Shown: one piece after another, positions 55,231-64,000 of the stretch
Position numbering within the stretch: the first letter of the stretch is position 1
How the letters are laid out: each line of letters begins with the position of its first letter
NCBI RefSeq assembly: GCF_000143415.4
Contig: NW_003314300.1
Location: 104,908-168,907 of the forward strand
DNA length: 64,000 bases
From: Selaginella moellendorffii
Taxonomy: Eukaryota > Streptophyta > Lycopodiopsida > Selaginellales > Selaginellaceae
Reading direction: 5' to 3'
The notes under the pieces: generated by a model
What the model saw: only the letters and a program-made list of their open reading frames with translations
What the model was told of the DNA's origin: nothing
Database searches by the model: none
Program-made: the position numbers and the translations under genes

Positions 55231-57280
55231 ACCATGCCCTCTTCTCTTCCATGCATACCACCGGCCACCATAACATTGAGTTGATTTTCCCGCAAGCCAT
55301 GGCTACCGACCCTGGCTTGGGCTTGGGGTGGCCTCAGGTTGCCTCACAGCTGCAGGGGTCTGGGCTTTCTATAGTCCAAGTTAATGCCACATATACAATT
55401 TTATACACTCAAAATTTTAACTCTATATTATTTTTTCTGGACACATCATGTGATGCTTTCTAGGGGGAAAGTTGAATTTTTTAGTGCATTTTGGACACTT
55501 CAAGTTAAATTTGCCATCGCTATGTGCTTGGGGTTGTTTCTTTGGTGAAACACTTTATGCAATAAACCATTATAATGCTAAAAATTTCAACACATGATTA
55601 AGAATGTGAGAAATTCACTTAAAAACAAATAATATGAAATAGCATTAGAACTACTTCAAGCCATGCAATCCAAAGGCTGTATGACAAATTTTCAAAGTTT
55701 TGTGACTACTCTCAAAGGCATGCTGAAATCTTGCTGCTAAAGAAGAAACCGAGGAAATAAATGGAGGTTTCATAAAACGAATGGCACTGGAACAAGGCAT
55801 GGCTTTGCACTGCCAGGCAGCTCAAAGAAACAAAAGCAATAGTGGGGACTCAAAGCTTGCAACATCATTAGGCTTAGCAACTGGGATGGAGAGCTCATGC
55901 AGAGATTTGCCACTGACATATTACATAGAAGTTTACATGGCCCAATAACATATTGCTATGTGGAGGATGCAATATTGTGCAGTATGGCCTTGGTTCACAC
56001 CACACCAGTTCATGAATAACACGCCATAAGTCACTTGCTACACTCTTCAAAGGAGGATAAATGTATCCAGCCACTTGCAGCTGTAGAGATTTCGGCTTGG
56101 AGACCTCTTTAGCCTAAAGGATCTGGAGAAATAGCAGTCTACGCAAGAAGAGTGCTACTCCCCTCCCTATGGCTCTTGCCCAGATTGCTAGTCCATCGCC
56201 CTGAAGCTGCAGGTCCAATCTCAGCATGAATCATGATCTTCTCTATTTCTCCCCCAGCTGGATCCGCAAGCAGCTAGAGGCCTAAGTTTCTATTACATCC
56301 AAGCTCCTAGTAAGAGGCAGTCCATTGTGCTACTTCCCTGACTGGTCCGGCATGTATAGCCTGTGTGTGGTGTTCCATTTAGGATGATCAGATCATTGTG
56401 CTCGATCGGTTGTCTCCCTGCGGTGATTATCCCCTCATTCTAGGCGAAGATTCTCTCCAGGTTTGGTCCTGTTGCTTGCCAAGTCGCAGTCTAGGCGTTC
56501 TTGAGAAAGCACACATCCATCACATAAAAGTTGCCGCCGTCGCTCAATTCGAATGTTTCCCAGCTCGGACGCCCAACTAAAAGTATAGGATTCGAACTCA
56601 GGACCACAAAGAGAAAGGCCTTGACTCTGCGATCTTCTAAAATAACCCTGGAGTTCCTAATGCCTCCACTTCCGAGATTTTTCGGCTCTCACTGTCGCCG
56701 ATAGTCCTTGTTCCTGCTCGACTCAATGCTCGCGTTACACGTTTTCAAGGTGGCAGCGCTGCGAAACAAAGCGATGAGGTGCGCGTACCGAGAGAACCAG
56801 AAAGAGAAAATGAAAAACGTGAGAATGTACGCTAGTTTTACTTTTCCAGATGTTTTATAGGTTTTATAGGCTCATGCTTCTGTACGGCTTGCGACTACCA
56901 TAGGTAAAAAAAAATTAAAGCTTGGAAATTCGTGCAGGAATAAAACGAATTCCAATGTAGCGGGACCATATGTCTGTGAGTGACTTGTGGGCCTGGCGCT
57001 TGATTGATATCAAGTGGAGAAGATACTCTAAAGGCCAGTCACCCTCTCTCAATAATTCAATAGCCCTTTTTTTTTCTCCATGCCTTTGCGTATAGCAGGA
57101 TCTTCCTCTCCAGCTCTAGATTGATAGGTTCGCGAGAGAAGTTCACGTCCTAGCTGATAAGCTCAAATCGAGAAATCGAAAGAGGATACCTTTTGAGTCC
57201 CGAGGATGGGAGCTCAAATCTCTTGGTTTTAGATTCTATTCTCTTCCATTCCAGTTTGGGTTTTTTGGATCGATCGAGTG
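55231..57280. other. Intergenic region and FLZ promoter/leader
   Basis: About 2 kb without a convincing gene. The 5' part may be further remnants upstream of the dioxygenase pseudogene. A stretch at about 56570-56640 contains GGATTCGAACTC, a reverse B-box-like sequence, possibly SINE-derived. The last ~250 bp should hold the FLZ 5' leader. Confidence 0.4.
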
Positions 57281-57918
57281 ATGAAGAGAACCGTGAGCGT
57301 TTCTTCTCTAGGGGGAGCGAGCAGTGGATGTGAGAGCCCCAAAAGCGTTCTCGATTATAATCACCATTGCCGGCAGCACTATCACCAGAATCCCAGATCG
57401 ATCGTCACAGAAGCAGTCCCCTGCTCCGCTCCAAGACCAGCTCCACGCGCAAATCCGAGCTCCAGGCCCGTGGGATTGGGATTTGTGGCTGCATTGGGGG
57501 AGAAACACGAGGACCTCTCCAGCGCTGTCCGCCTGACGCGATCGTCCATAGCTCGAGCAGCTCAGCAGCGTGCCAGGCCCCAGGACAAATCAGGATCTTC
57601 GAATTCGACCGCGCCGAGCTTCCTCCGGTTTTGCTGCCTGTGCAAGAGAGAAATAGTCTACGGCAGAGATATCTACATGTACAGGTAAATCTCCCATAGC
57701 TCAAACCTTGGAAAAAAAGACCATGAACACTCAAAGTCTTCCAAATTTTCAGGGGGATTCAAGCGTTTTGTAGCTTGGATTGCCGGGACCAGCAGATCAC
57801 GAATGACGAGAAGCAAGAGCGCAAGAACAGCAAGCCCAAGTCTTCTTCGTCGGGAGTTTACAGTTACTACAAGAAACCAAATTTGAGAACCAAAGTGACA
57901 ATGGTTGCGGCTGCTTGA
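57281..57918 (+). CDS. FLZ-type (DUF581) zinc-finger protein
   Basis: Two exons, 57281-57684 and 57753-57918, 189 aa. The start is the ATG at 57281; the in-frame GTG before it is not used. The N-terminal half is Ser/Pro/Arg-rich. The FLZ domain (about residues 113-157) reads FLRFCCLCKREIVYGRDIYM, then YRG and AFCSLDCRDQQITNDE, with the C-x2-C and C-x3-C pairs intact. The single intron splits the domain after YR, the usual family position. FLZ proteins are plant-specific scaffolds that bind SnRK1 kinase subunits and link energy or ABA signals to partners. The stop is about 190 bp upstream of the ADP/ATP carrier start. Confidence 0.93.
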
Positions 57919-58110
57919 TCATCCAAAATCTTTTGGAAGAGAAATATACACGCATATATACAATAGAAGAATCAGATAATACAAATATCAAAAGAATACT
58001 TTCTAGGGCATACGTGTAAAAAAGTTCGTTTTACCGTTGAAAGTCTAGGGCGGGCTTTCTTTCTTGTTCTTGCGAAGCGCTCGCAAGAACGCTCTTCTCT
58101 CCACACTCAA

Positions 58111-59422
58111 ATGGACAAGATCTCCGGGGCTTCTCTTCTTCTTGCTCGCTACAAGCAACAAATCCTCCAGGAAGATCATCGCCAGCAGCGGCATTTCCAT
58201 CAAAATAGCCACCAGCAGCAGCAGCATGGAACTCGAATTCACGACAATCGGGCAATCTTTGTCCCTGGCGCGGCAGAGAAGCCGGGATTCGTCGTTGATT
58301 TCCTCATGGGCGGCGTCTCTGCAGCAGTGTCCAAGACCGCCGCGGCCCCCATCGAGCGCGTCAAGCTCCTCATCCAGAACCAGGACGAGATGATCCGGAT
58401 GGGCCGCCTCTCGGAGCCTTACAAAGGGATCCTCGACTGCTTCGGCCGGACGATGCGCGACGAGGGAACCATGGCGCTCTGGCGAGGCAATCTCGCAAAC
58501 GTCATTCGCTACTTCCCCACCCAGGTACAATCTTTCTTGGATCGTTTTCTTTCCCGTGTTCTTCCGGAGATCACGGGGGAAGTTTACTTTAACTTCTTTT
58601 GGGTTCTGTTCTTGGAAGATCACGAACTTGGGCGTGTCCTAACGTCTTCGTCTTCTTGCTTCTCACTTCCAGGCACTAAACTTCGCGTTCAAGGATCACT
58701 TCAAGAGGATGTTTAACTTCAAGGCCGACCGCGATGGCTACTGGGTGTGGTTCGCCGGGAACTTGGCCTCGGGCGGCCTCGCCGGTGCCTCGTCTCTCTT
58801 CTTCGTCTACTCCCTCGACTACGCGAGGACGCGCCTGGCAAACGACGCCAAGGCCGCCAAGAAAGGTGGCGGCGCCGGCGGCGGCCGCCAGTTCAATGGC
58901 CTCCTCGACGTCTACAGGAAAACTCTGGCCAGCGACGGCATCGCCGGGCTCTACCGCGGCTTCAACATCTCCTGCGTTGGCATCGTCGTCTACCGCGGCC
59001 TCTACTTTGGGATGTACGACTCGCTCAAGCCCGTGGTCCTGGTGGGAGATCTCAAGGTACGGTATTAGACAACTCTGTGATCTTTACGTACGGTATTTGT
59101 GCTCACACTTCCAACTCTCCAGGGGAACTTCGCGGCGAGCTTTATGCTGGGGTGGAGCATCACGATCGCGGCTGGATTGGCCTCGTACCCGATCGACACG
59201 GTGAGACGCCGGATGATGATGCGATCTGGCGAGGGTGCCAAGTACAAGAGCTCCATGCATGCGCTGCGGGAGATTCTGGCCAAGGAGGGGGTCAAGTCGC
59301 TGTTCAAGGGAGCCGGGGCCAACATCTTGAGAGCCGTGGCGGGCGCAGGAGTGCTCTCGGGCTATGACCAGCTGCAAATGATCTTCCTGGGCACGACGTA
59401 TGGCTCGGGTGGCGGCGGCTAA
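58111..59422 (+). CDS. AAC: Mitochondrial ADP/ATP carrier
   Basis: Three exons (58111-58524, 58673-59056, 59123-59422), 365 aa. After a roughly 65-residue plant-type N-terminal extension rich in Gln and His come three carrier repeats. The signature motifs are [24 protein letters not shown] (Ser in place of Pro, as usual in this family) and [14 protein letters not shown]. The RRRMMM hexapeptide is diagnostic of adenine nucleotide translocators. It exchanges cytosolic ADP for matrix ATP across the inner mitochondrial membrane. The third domain positions and total length fit plant AACs. The first intron is 148 nt and the second 66 nt. Exons are GC-rich compared with the rest of the window. Confidence 0.97.
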
Positions 59423-59545
59423 TAATCTCAAACAAAGATTATCTCAAATGAATAATAAAGGTCCGTTCTAACGTCAGTGAGACTAACGTGATAATGATCT
59501 AAAAGTTAACTTAATTATAATCAAATTAATACTTAGAGTTAATGG

Positions 59546-59550
59546 AAAAA
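59546..59550 (-). terminator. RNA polymerase III T-run after tRNA-Val copy 1
   Basis: Five A on the plus strand, thus TTTTT on the transcribed sense, 16 nt beyond the tRNA 3' end. Copy 2 lacks an equally close run: its first TTTT lies about 45 nt downstream (59714-59717). Confidence 0.7.
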
Positions 59551-59566
59551 GATTCCAACTTAAACC

Positions 59567-59640
59567 TGTCTGAGCCCGGGTTCGAACCGGGGACCTCTAG
59601 TGTGTGAGACTAGCGTGATGACCAACTACACCACCCAGAC
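59567..59640 (-). tRNA. tRNA-Val (CAC)
   Basis: The minus strand begins GTCTGGGTGGTGTAGTTGG and ends CCGGGCTCAGACA. The acceptor pairs GTCTGGG with CTCAGAC (one G-T pair), the anticodon loop CTCACAC gives CAC, and the T arm CCCGG-TTCGAAC-CCGGG is perfect. It matches the plant nuclear tRNA-Val(CAC) pattern, 74 nt, with no intron. A- and B-box promoter sequences are intact. Confidence 0.97.
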
Positions 59641-59761
59641 TTAATACTATTTAGCTTTTCTTTATCTAAATTGTTTGATAATAGTATGGTTCGAGCCACA
59701 AATATCTAAATCTAAAATTTGTTTGATAATAGTATAAATTACAGTATAAAGAATCAACTGG

Positions 59762-59835
59762 TGTCTGAGCCCGGGTTCGAGCCGGGGACCTCTAGTGTGT
59801 GAGACTAGCGTGATGACCAACTACACCACCCAGAC
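59762..59835 (-). tRNA. tRNA-Val (CAC), second copy with altered T loop
   Basis: Identical to the first copy except that the T loop reads CTCGAAC instead of TTCGAAC, so position 54 is C. This breaks the conserved T54-A58 pair and one base of the B-box, which may reduce transcription or stability. It starts 9 nt after the stop codon of the DnaJ-type gene on the same strand. Confidence 0.9.
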
Positions 59836-59844
59836 TTAACGTGC

Positions 59845-60135
59845 TCACTGCCCTCTTCCTGCTCGGACTTGCGCTGGAATTGGCCTTCCCGTGCCACTCC
59901 CACCGCAGCTATTGCACCGCATTCTTCCAGATCCCCCACAACTCCGGCACCCATAATCCTTGTCCGACCATCGCGTGCACAAGCACTCTGTTCTTCCCGC
60001 CCCATTGCATCTCGGGCAGCGCGGAAATCCCCCCGCCATTGGCTTCTTTGCCTCCGCATCTAGCAGATTCTTCACCAACAGAGCCCCCGCTACCACTCCA
60101 ACGCCCTGCGCCACGGCTGCTGCTATGGGCGACAT
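59845..60135 (-). CDS. Small DnaJ-type Cys-rich zinc-finger protein
   Basis: Single-exon gene of 96 aa from ATG 60135. The N-terminal ~28 residues (SPIAAAVAQGVGVVAGALLV) form a hydrophobic segment that could be a membrane anchor or part of an organellar signal. Then come CxxCxGxG-type motifs: CPRCNGAG, a degenerate pair (ECLC), CRSCGGSG and CNSCGGSG, as in the zinc-binding domain of DnaJ without the J domain. Small plant proteins of this kind (for example BSD2-like) act as plastid chaperones or thiol factors, but which one this is cannot be told. It is divergent from the FEY-like gene, and its 3' UTR would run into the tRNA-Val genes. Confidence 0.85.
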   Translation of the reverse strand: MSPIAAAVAQGVGVVAGALLVKNLLDAEAKKPMAGGFPRCPRCNGAGRTECLCTRWSDKDYGCRSCGGSGRMRCNSCGGSGTGRPIPAQVRAGRGQ

Positions 60136-60575
60136 ACCTCTTTCTCGATTAGATCGATTGAATTGGAGAAATTTGGGCGATTGGACGCGAACGAGCGGAC
60201 GATTGATCGATGGGTCGGTTGCGCGAGAGAGAAAGAGTGATGGGTTCGATTGAATTGCTCGCTTGCGTGCCCTTGCCGCGGAAGATTTGTAAAGAATTCC
60301 TTGGGCAGCCCCGGTTGACAGATAGTAGAAAATCTAGTAGAACGCGTGCGTATAGACGTGGGTGAGTTGGAACAGTGTTACGTATCCAACTCCTTCACAG
60401 CCACGAGTTTCCTGCGAAATATCTTGGCGGGTTCCCTGGTACGATTCCCGCCTAGGAAAGATTTTAAGAGATCTGGGGATCGATTCCCATTTGGAGCAAT
60501 TTTTGAAAGATCTGAGACATTTGGGGATCGATTCCCAGCTGGAGCAATTTGGAATTAGGGTTTATCATCTCGCCC
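60136..60575. promoter_or_regulatory. Divergent spacer of DnaJ-type and FEY-like genes with a tandem duplication
   Basis: About 440 bp between start codons. About 60455-60550 is two copies of a roughly 48-bp unit (...AGATCTG...GGGGATCGATTCCCA...GGAGCAATTT). A TTAGGGTTT box at 60555-60563 lies just before the FEY-like ATG. Confidence 0.6.
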
Positions 60576-62064
60576 ATGGAGAAAAATATTGGGCGCCTGA
60601 GCTGGGGGGACTGGATTTGGGGCTTGATTCATGTCTTTCTCGACACGATCACGCAGCGCGTGTGGAGCTGCCATCTTCAACCGCTGCCGGAGATGCCCGC
60701 CATGGCGGGAGTGACGTGCATTGTTACCGGCGCTACCAGCGGGATCGGGCTCAATACAGCAAGGTATGGGGTTTCTGATGGTTCTGGGAGTGATTGTGAG
60801 GACAATGTAGGGAGCTAGCAAAAGCTGGAGCTCATGTCGTGCTCGCTGTTCGTAACACCAAGGCTGCCAACGAGCTTATCAAGCTTTGGCAAAAGGATCA
60901 GTGTGCCAATGGAGTCCCGCTTCTGGACGTAGAAGTAAGTTATTTTCTTTCTTTCTTTTCACTATTGTCTGATCTTCGCATCAATCTACAGGCACTGGAG
61001 CTGAATCTTTCGTCTCTAAAGTCTGTTCGACAGTTTGCCAAGGATTGGGAGCTCCAAAATCGTCCACTACACATTCTCATCAACAATGCCGGGATTTTCC
61101 ATATGGCAGGTACCTTGAAAGTTTTCAAGGTGAAGCACATCTTTCCAAAGTCATCTTTTGTCCTTCGTAGGATCTGAGAGAGTCTCGGAAGATCGTCTGG
61201 AAGAACACATGCAAGTGAACCATCTCGCTCCATCGCTGCTAACGATGCTGTTGCTGCCCTCTTTGCTGCGAAGCGGGCCTTCGCGAGTGATCAATGTCAG
61301 CTCTGCTGTTAGTGTTTGGCCGATGAAAATGTTGGAACCGAGTTTTTATGAGTCTCTTTTTCTAGATGCACCACCTTGGCTCCCTCGACTTTGAAGATCT
61401 CAACACCACGCCTGGAAAGAAGGGGTTCAACAGCACGGCAGCTTACTCGTCCAGCAAACTGGCACAGGTTCGTTTCGAGCATTCGTTTTCCTCTTTGATC
61501 TTTTTGTTTCTAGTTACATTTCAGCAATGTGCTTCAACGAACGCTGCCAGAGGAAGCGAATGTTGACATCATCTCAGTTCATCCTGGCGAAGTCATCACG
61601 AATGTGGTATGTAAGAACCCGCAAATAAACCTCGGTTTCAATACAAATCTTTGAATCTCAGGTCCGAACACTTCCGAAATGGCTGCAAGTAGCATACAAG
61701 TTTATACCGTTTTTTCTCTTCACTCCTTTGGAAGGTTTGCATAGTTTCCATGGCTTCTCTTCGTGTCTTACACTTGATACTATCTTACGCAGGCGCTCGC
61801 AGCGTGCTTTTCTGTGCGACTGATCCTCATGTGTTGGAATACGCTCGAGCTATCAGAGCTTCGAACTATCCGAGCGCTCCATACTTCTCGTCCGCCTGTA
61901 CGCCAGTCAGTGTGGCCAAGCAAGCGATGGACCTGGATGCTGCGTTTAAGACTTGGAACAAAACTTTGGAGCTCGTAGGCCTTCCAGACTACTACTTCCA
62001 AAGGGTGGTCTCTGGAGTTCCTGGACAAGCCGAAACCATCGAAACTATAGACGAGGAAGATTAA
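60576..62064 (+). CDS. FEY: Short-chain dehydrogenase, FOREVER YOUNG (FEY)-like
   Basis: Eight exons (60576-60763, 60811-60934, 60992-61109, 61171-61307, 61366-61467, 61514-61606, 61662-61734, 61793-62064) encode 368 aa. The N-terminal segment ([20 protein letters not shown]) is shared with plant FEY. The Rossmann fold shows the cofactor motif [20 protein letters not shown], the NNAG motif in [18 protein letters not shown], and the catalytic YSSSK in [10 protein letters not shown]. Later [20 protein letters not shown] and the C-terminal TLELVGLP also match. FEY is an NAD(P)-dependent oxidoreductase-like protein affecting leaf and shoot-tip development in Arabidopsis; its substrate is unknown. 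The exon 6 start was set at 61514 because only that splice site keeps the family sequence [12 protein letters not shown] in frame. Confidence 0.93.
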
Positions 62065-62314
62065 GGTATGCTTCCATTTTGTTCTTACAGTGCCAAAAAT
62101 TAAAAAATTTCATTCCAGGAGATCGAAAAGCAGAACTTTGGCTTCTAAAACATATGCTCGAAGCTAAAGAGTTTAGCTTCATGGCAAAAAGTGACCGTCA
62201 GATGTAGAAGATCCAACGGCTCACGTGACGTTTTAAGTAAAGTGGAATATCCACGTGGCGAGGTTTACGAGCGGGAAAATTTGAACTGTCTTGTGGGCTA
62301 GGGTTTATATTTCC

Positions 62315-64000
62315 ATGGGGCATCCTGGGAGGACGCTGGAAATCCCGGTCCAGTCCGGCAAGGACACTTCTTCGTGCGCTCCCTGCGAGAGTGAGATCCA
62401 GGTGAGTCGATCGCAATCGCAATCCAAGCGCTTGCATTCATTCCTTGAAATCTTGGCTCCAGATCACACGGATCGGTGGAAATGGAACGCGGCCGCCGCA
62501 GAAGCCGTGCTGTTCTTCGTGCTCCTCCGCCGGGTATGAGATTCCACCCCCGACTCCCGCTCCCTACAACAGGGCGCTGCCTAACGATGTGGAATTTCCA
62601 CTCCCGGAGCCCGTCCCTCGGCTGGATCTCATGAGCGCGCGCCCGACGCCAAACAAGAACACCGTCTATGAGATTCCTCCGACGCCGCCGGGAGCTGCGA
62701 CGCCGAGCAGCAATGCCAGCAGAGACAAATCGGTGAGAGTGAGGGAGATTTCAGTCATCTCAGCGAAGCCGCCGCACGATCTAGACCGGATTCGTGAGGA
62801 GCATCCGAGCGTTCACATCGAGGTGGAGGAGCCAAGCGACATCACAATTGGTGTGCGTAACATCTCGGTGAACGGCGGGAAAGATGAGAAAGGCAAGGAG
62901 ACAAACAGAGATGGCTACGAGGAGAAGGAAGCTCCTGCCGAGCAGATGGGCTCGCCACCTTTGATGGCTTCGGAGAATTCGCTCATCGATTTCTCGCTCT
63001 TTCTGCTCAAGAATGCGAGATCTCGCGAGAAAGTCCGGCGGTCACTAGCCAAAGATCTGAACGAGAAGAAGGGGGCTGCTGAACCCGAGGAAGATCTGGA
63101 AGGCTTGCTTCGCAAATGGGAAGCCGCGCAGCTGGAAGAAGCTGCGGCTGCTAGAGCCAAGGAAGAAGAGCTGCTTCGTGCTTCTCCCGCGGTGCCGATG
63201 TTTCCCGGGATCAAGGAGCTGCCTTTGCTAAACTACATCAACGCGGAGGGGAAGATCGAGCCTCAGTGCGACCCCAACACGGCTGTCAGTGCGTTTGCGG
63301 TGCTGGACAGGCTGAAGAAGGTGCAGTACATCGGCATTGCGAAGAGCCTCCGGAACAGTATGAGGAAGATAATGGGGAGAAAGCCCGGCTTTTGCTACTA
63401 CTACAAAGTTTATCACTTGCCCAACGTGGAGAGCTTCCCAAAGCCGAACTATGTCAAGCAAAGGGTACGTTTCTACTGGTTTTTTTGCACAGATTTAAGA
63501 AGATTTAACCGGGAACATGATCGTGAATTGTCAGCTGTCTGTTTGAGCGTTCGTGTGAACAGTGGATAGAAGAATTGGGATCGCCTCCACCCGGGAATGC
63601 GGACGAGACGCAGAGAAAGCAATGGGAGCAGCCTGCCGAGGTTTCTGTGGGTGCAGTTATGGACAGGGGATCCGTTTTAGCGGCGGCAATCGAGAAAGCT
63701 AAAGGACTTATCCAAATTATGGTCAGGAGAGGTCTCAAAGAGGAGGTACGTAGTTGGCTCTATTTTTCTTTTCCAGAATAGATCACATTCTCTATGTTTT
63801 ATTCAGATGATATATGATCCTGCACTGATGGAGTTGGGACGGTGTGATGTTTTGGAGGTATGCTATCCTGTATCTCTTTAGTTGCTGATTCTGTAAGTGT
63901 AGACCACTACTCCGGCGGACGCTCCCAAAGGGAAGCACACAGTGGTTACAACGCCGTATGGTGGAACAGTTGATTACTTTATCTGCTACCACGATAAATC
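62315..64000 (+). CDS. Unrecognised protein gene, 5' part (runs off the window)
   Basis: Exons 62315-62401, 62463-63464, 63563-63745, 63807-63857 and 63903 to the window end; at least 457 codons, open at the right edge. The start ATG follows a TAGGGTTT box. Residues 1-130 are Pro/Ser-rich with CCSSCSS and YEIPPTPP. Residues about 130-190 are acidic. Residues about 190-265 (FLLKNARSREKVRRSLAKDL, then EEAAAARAKEEE) are predicted charged helix. Later blocks, FAVLDRLKKVQYIGIAKSLR, RKIMGRKPGFCYYYKVYHLP and VVTTPYGGTVDYFICYHDK, look globular. I cannot assign a family. It is tandem with FEY, about 250 bp from its stop. Confidence 0.8.

Noticed and set aside
54996-55463. Plus-strand 155-codon open frame
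   Set aside because: It overlaps the minus-strand dioxygenase pseudogene, has no recognisable domain, and its His/Ser-rich content is a shadow of the other strand.
56570-56640. Possible tRNA or SINE (GGATTCGAACTC)
   Set aside because: Only a B-box-like sequence is present. No cloverleaf could be folded and no A-box or poly-A tail was convincing.
1-64000. CRISPR arrays, operons, Shine-Dalgarno sites
   Set aside because: None expected or found. Regular short repeats here are LTR minisatellites without spacer structure, and the DNA is nuclear plant DNA.

Overview
This is nuclear DNA of a land plant. Every multi-exon gene has tiny GT-AG introns (mostly about 46-60 nt). There is a tandem 31-residue ('SS'-type) PPR protein, a FEY-type dehydrogenase, an IQ67-domain protein, an FLZ zinc-finger protein and plant-type tRNA-Val genes. 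That combination fits a lycophyte, most probably Selaginella, but the species is inferred.

The window alternates compact gene islands with transposon-rich, AT-rich blocks. (1) About 1-21.3 kb is retrotransposon territory. It holds a complete 7.3-kb LTR element with 1.6-kb LTRs and no gag-pol (LARD-like), with an inverted LTR copy beside it. Next comes a dead minus-strand Ty3/gypsy chromovirus, itself split by a 192-bp solo-LTR-like insertion with a perfect 5-bp target duplication, and then an older gag-protease relic. (2) About 21.3-41.5 kb is a gene island: an intronless PPR gene (+), a PHT4-type plastid anion transporter (-), an RCC1-repeat protein with an acidic/RGG tail (-), the ribosome-biogenesis factor UTP20 (+, 29 exons, 2,421 aa) and an IQD calmodulin-binding protein (+). 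(3) About 41.5-55.2 kb is a second repeat block. It has an unusually AT-rich open reading frame for a secreted B-lectin-domain protein and the helicase and Rep halves of one decayed Helitron on the minus strand. Between those halves lies a nested stack of LTR insertions, and after them a broken 2-oxoglutarate dioxygenase gene. (4) About 57.2-64 kb is a second gene island: an FLZ protein, a mitochondrial ADP/ATP carrier, two tRNA-Val(CAC) genes, a small DnaJ-type zinc-finger protein, a FEY-like dehydrogenase and the 5' part of a gene I do not recognise.

The genes look like unrelated housekeeping and regulatory loci: ribosome assembly, plastid and mitochondrial transport, organelle RNA binding, calmodulin signalling. 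Layout features with possible regulatory meaning are a 108-bp divergent promoter with telomere-box motifs shared by RCC1 and UTP20, and tRNA-Val genes starting 9 nt after the stop codon of the DnaJ-type gene on the same strand.

Exon boundaries were read by eye from splice consensus, reading-frame continuity and protein-family matches. They sum to intact frames for all complete genes reported, but have not been tested against transcripts.
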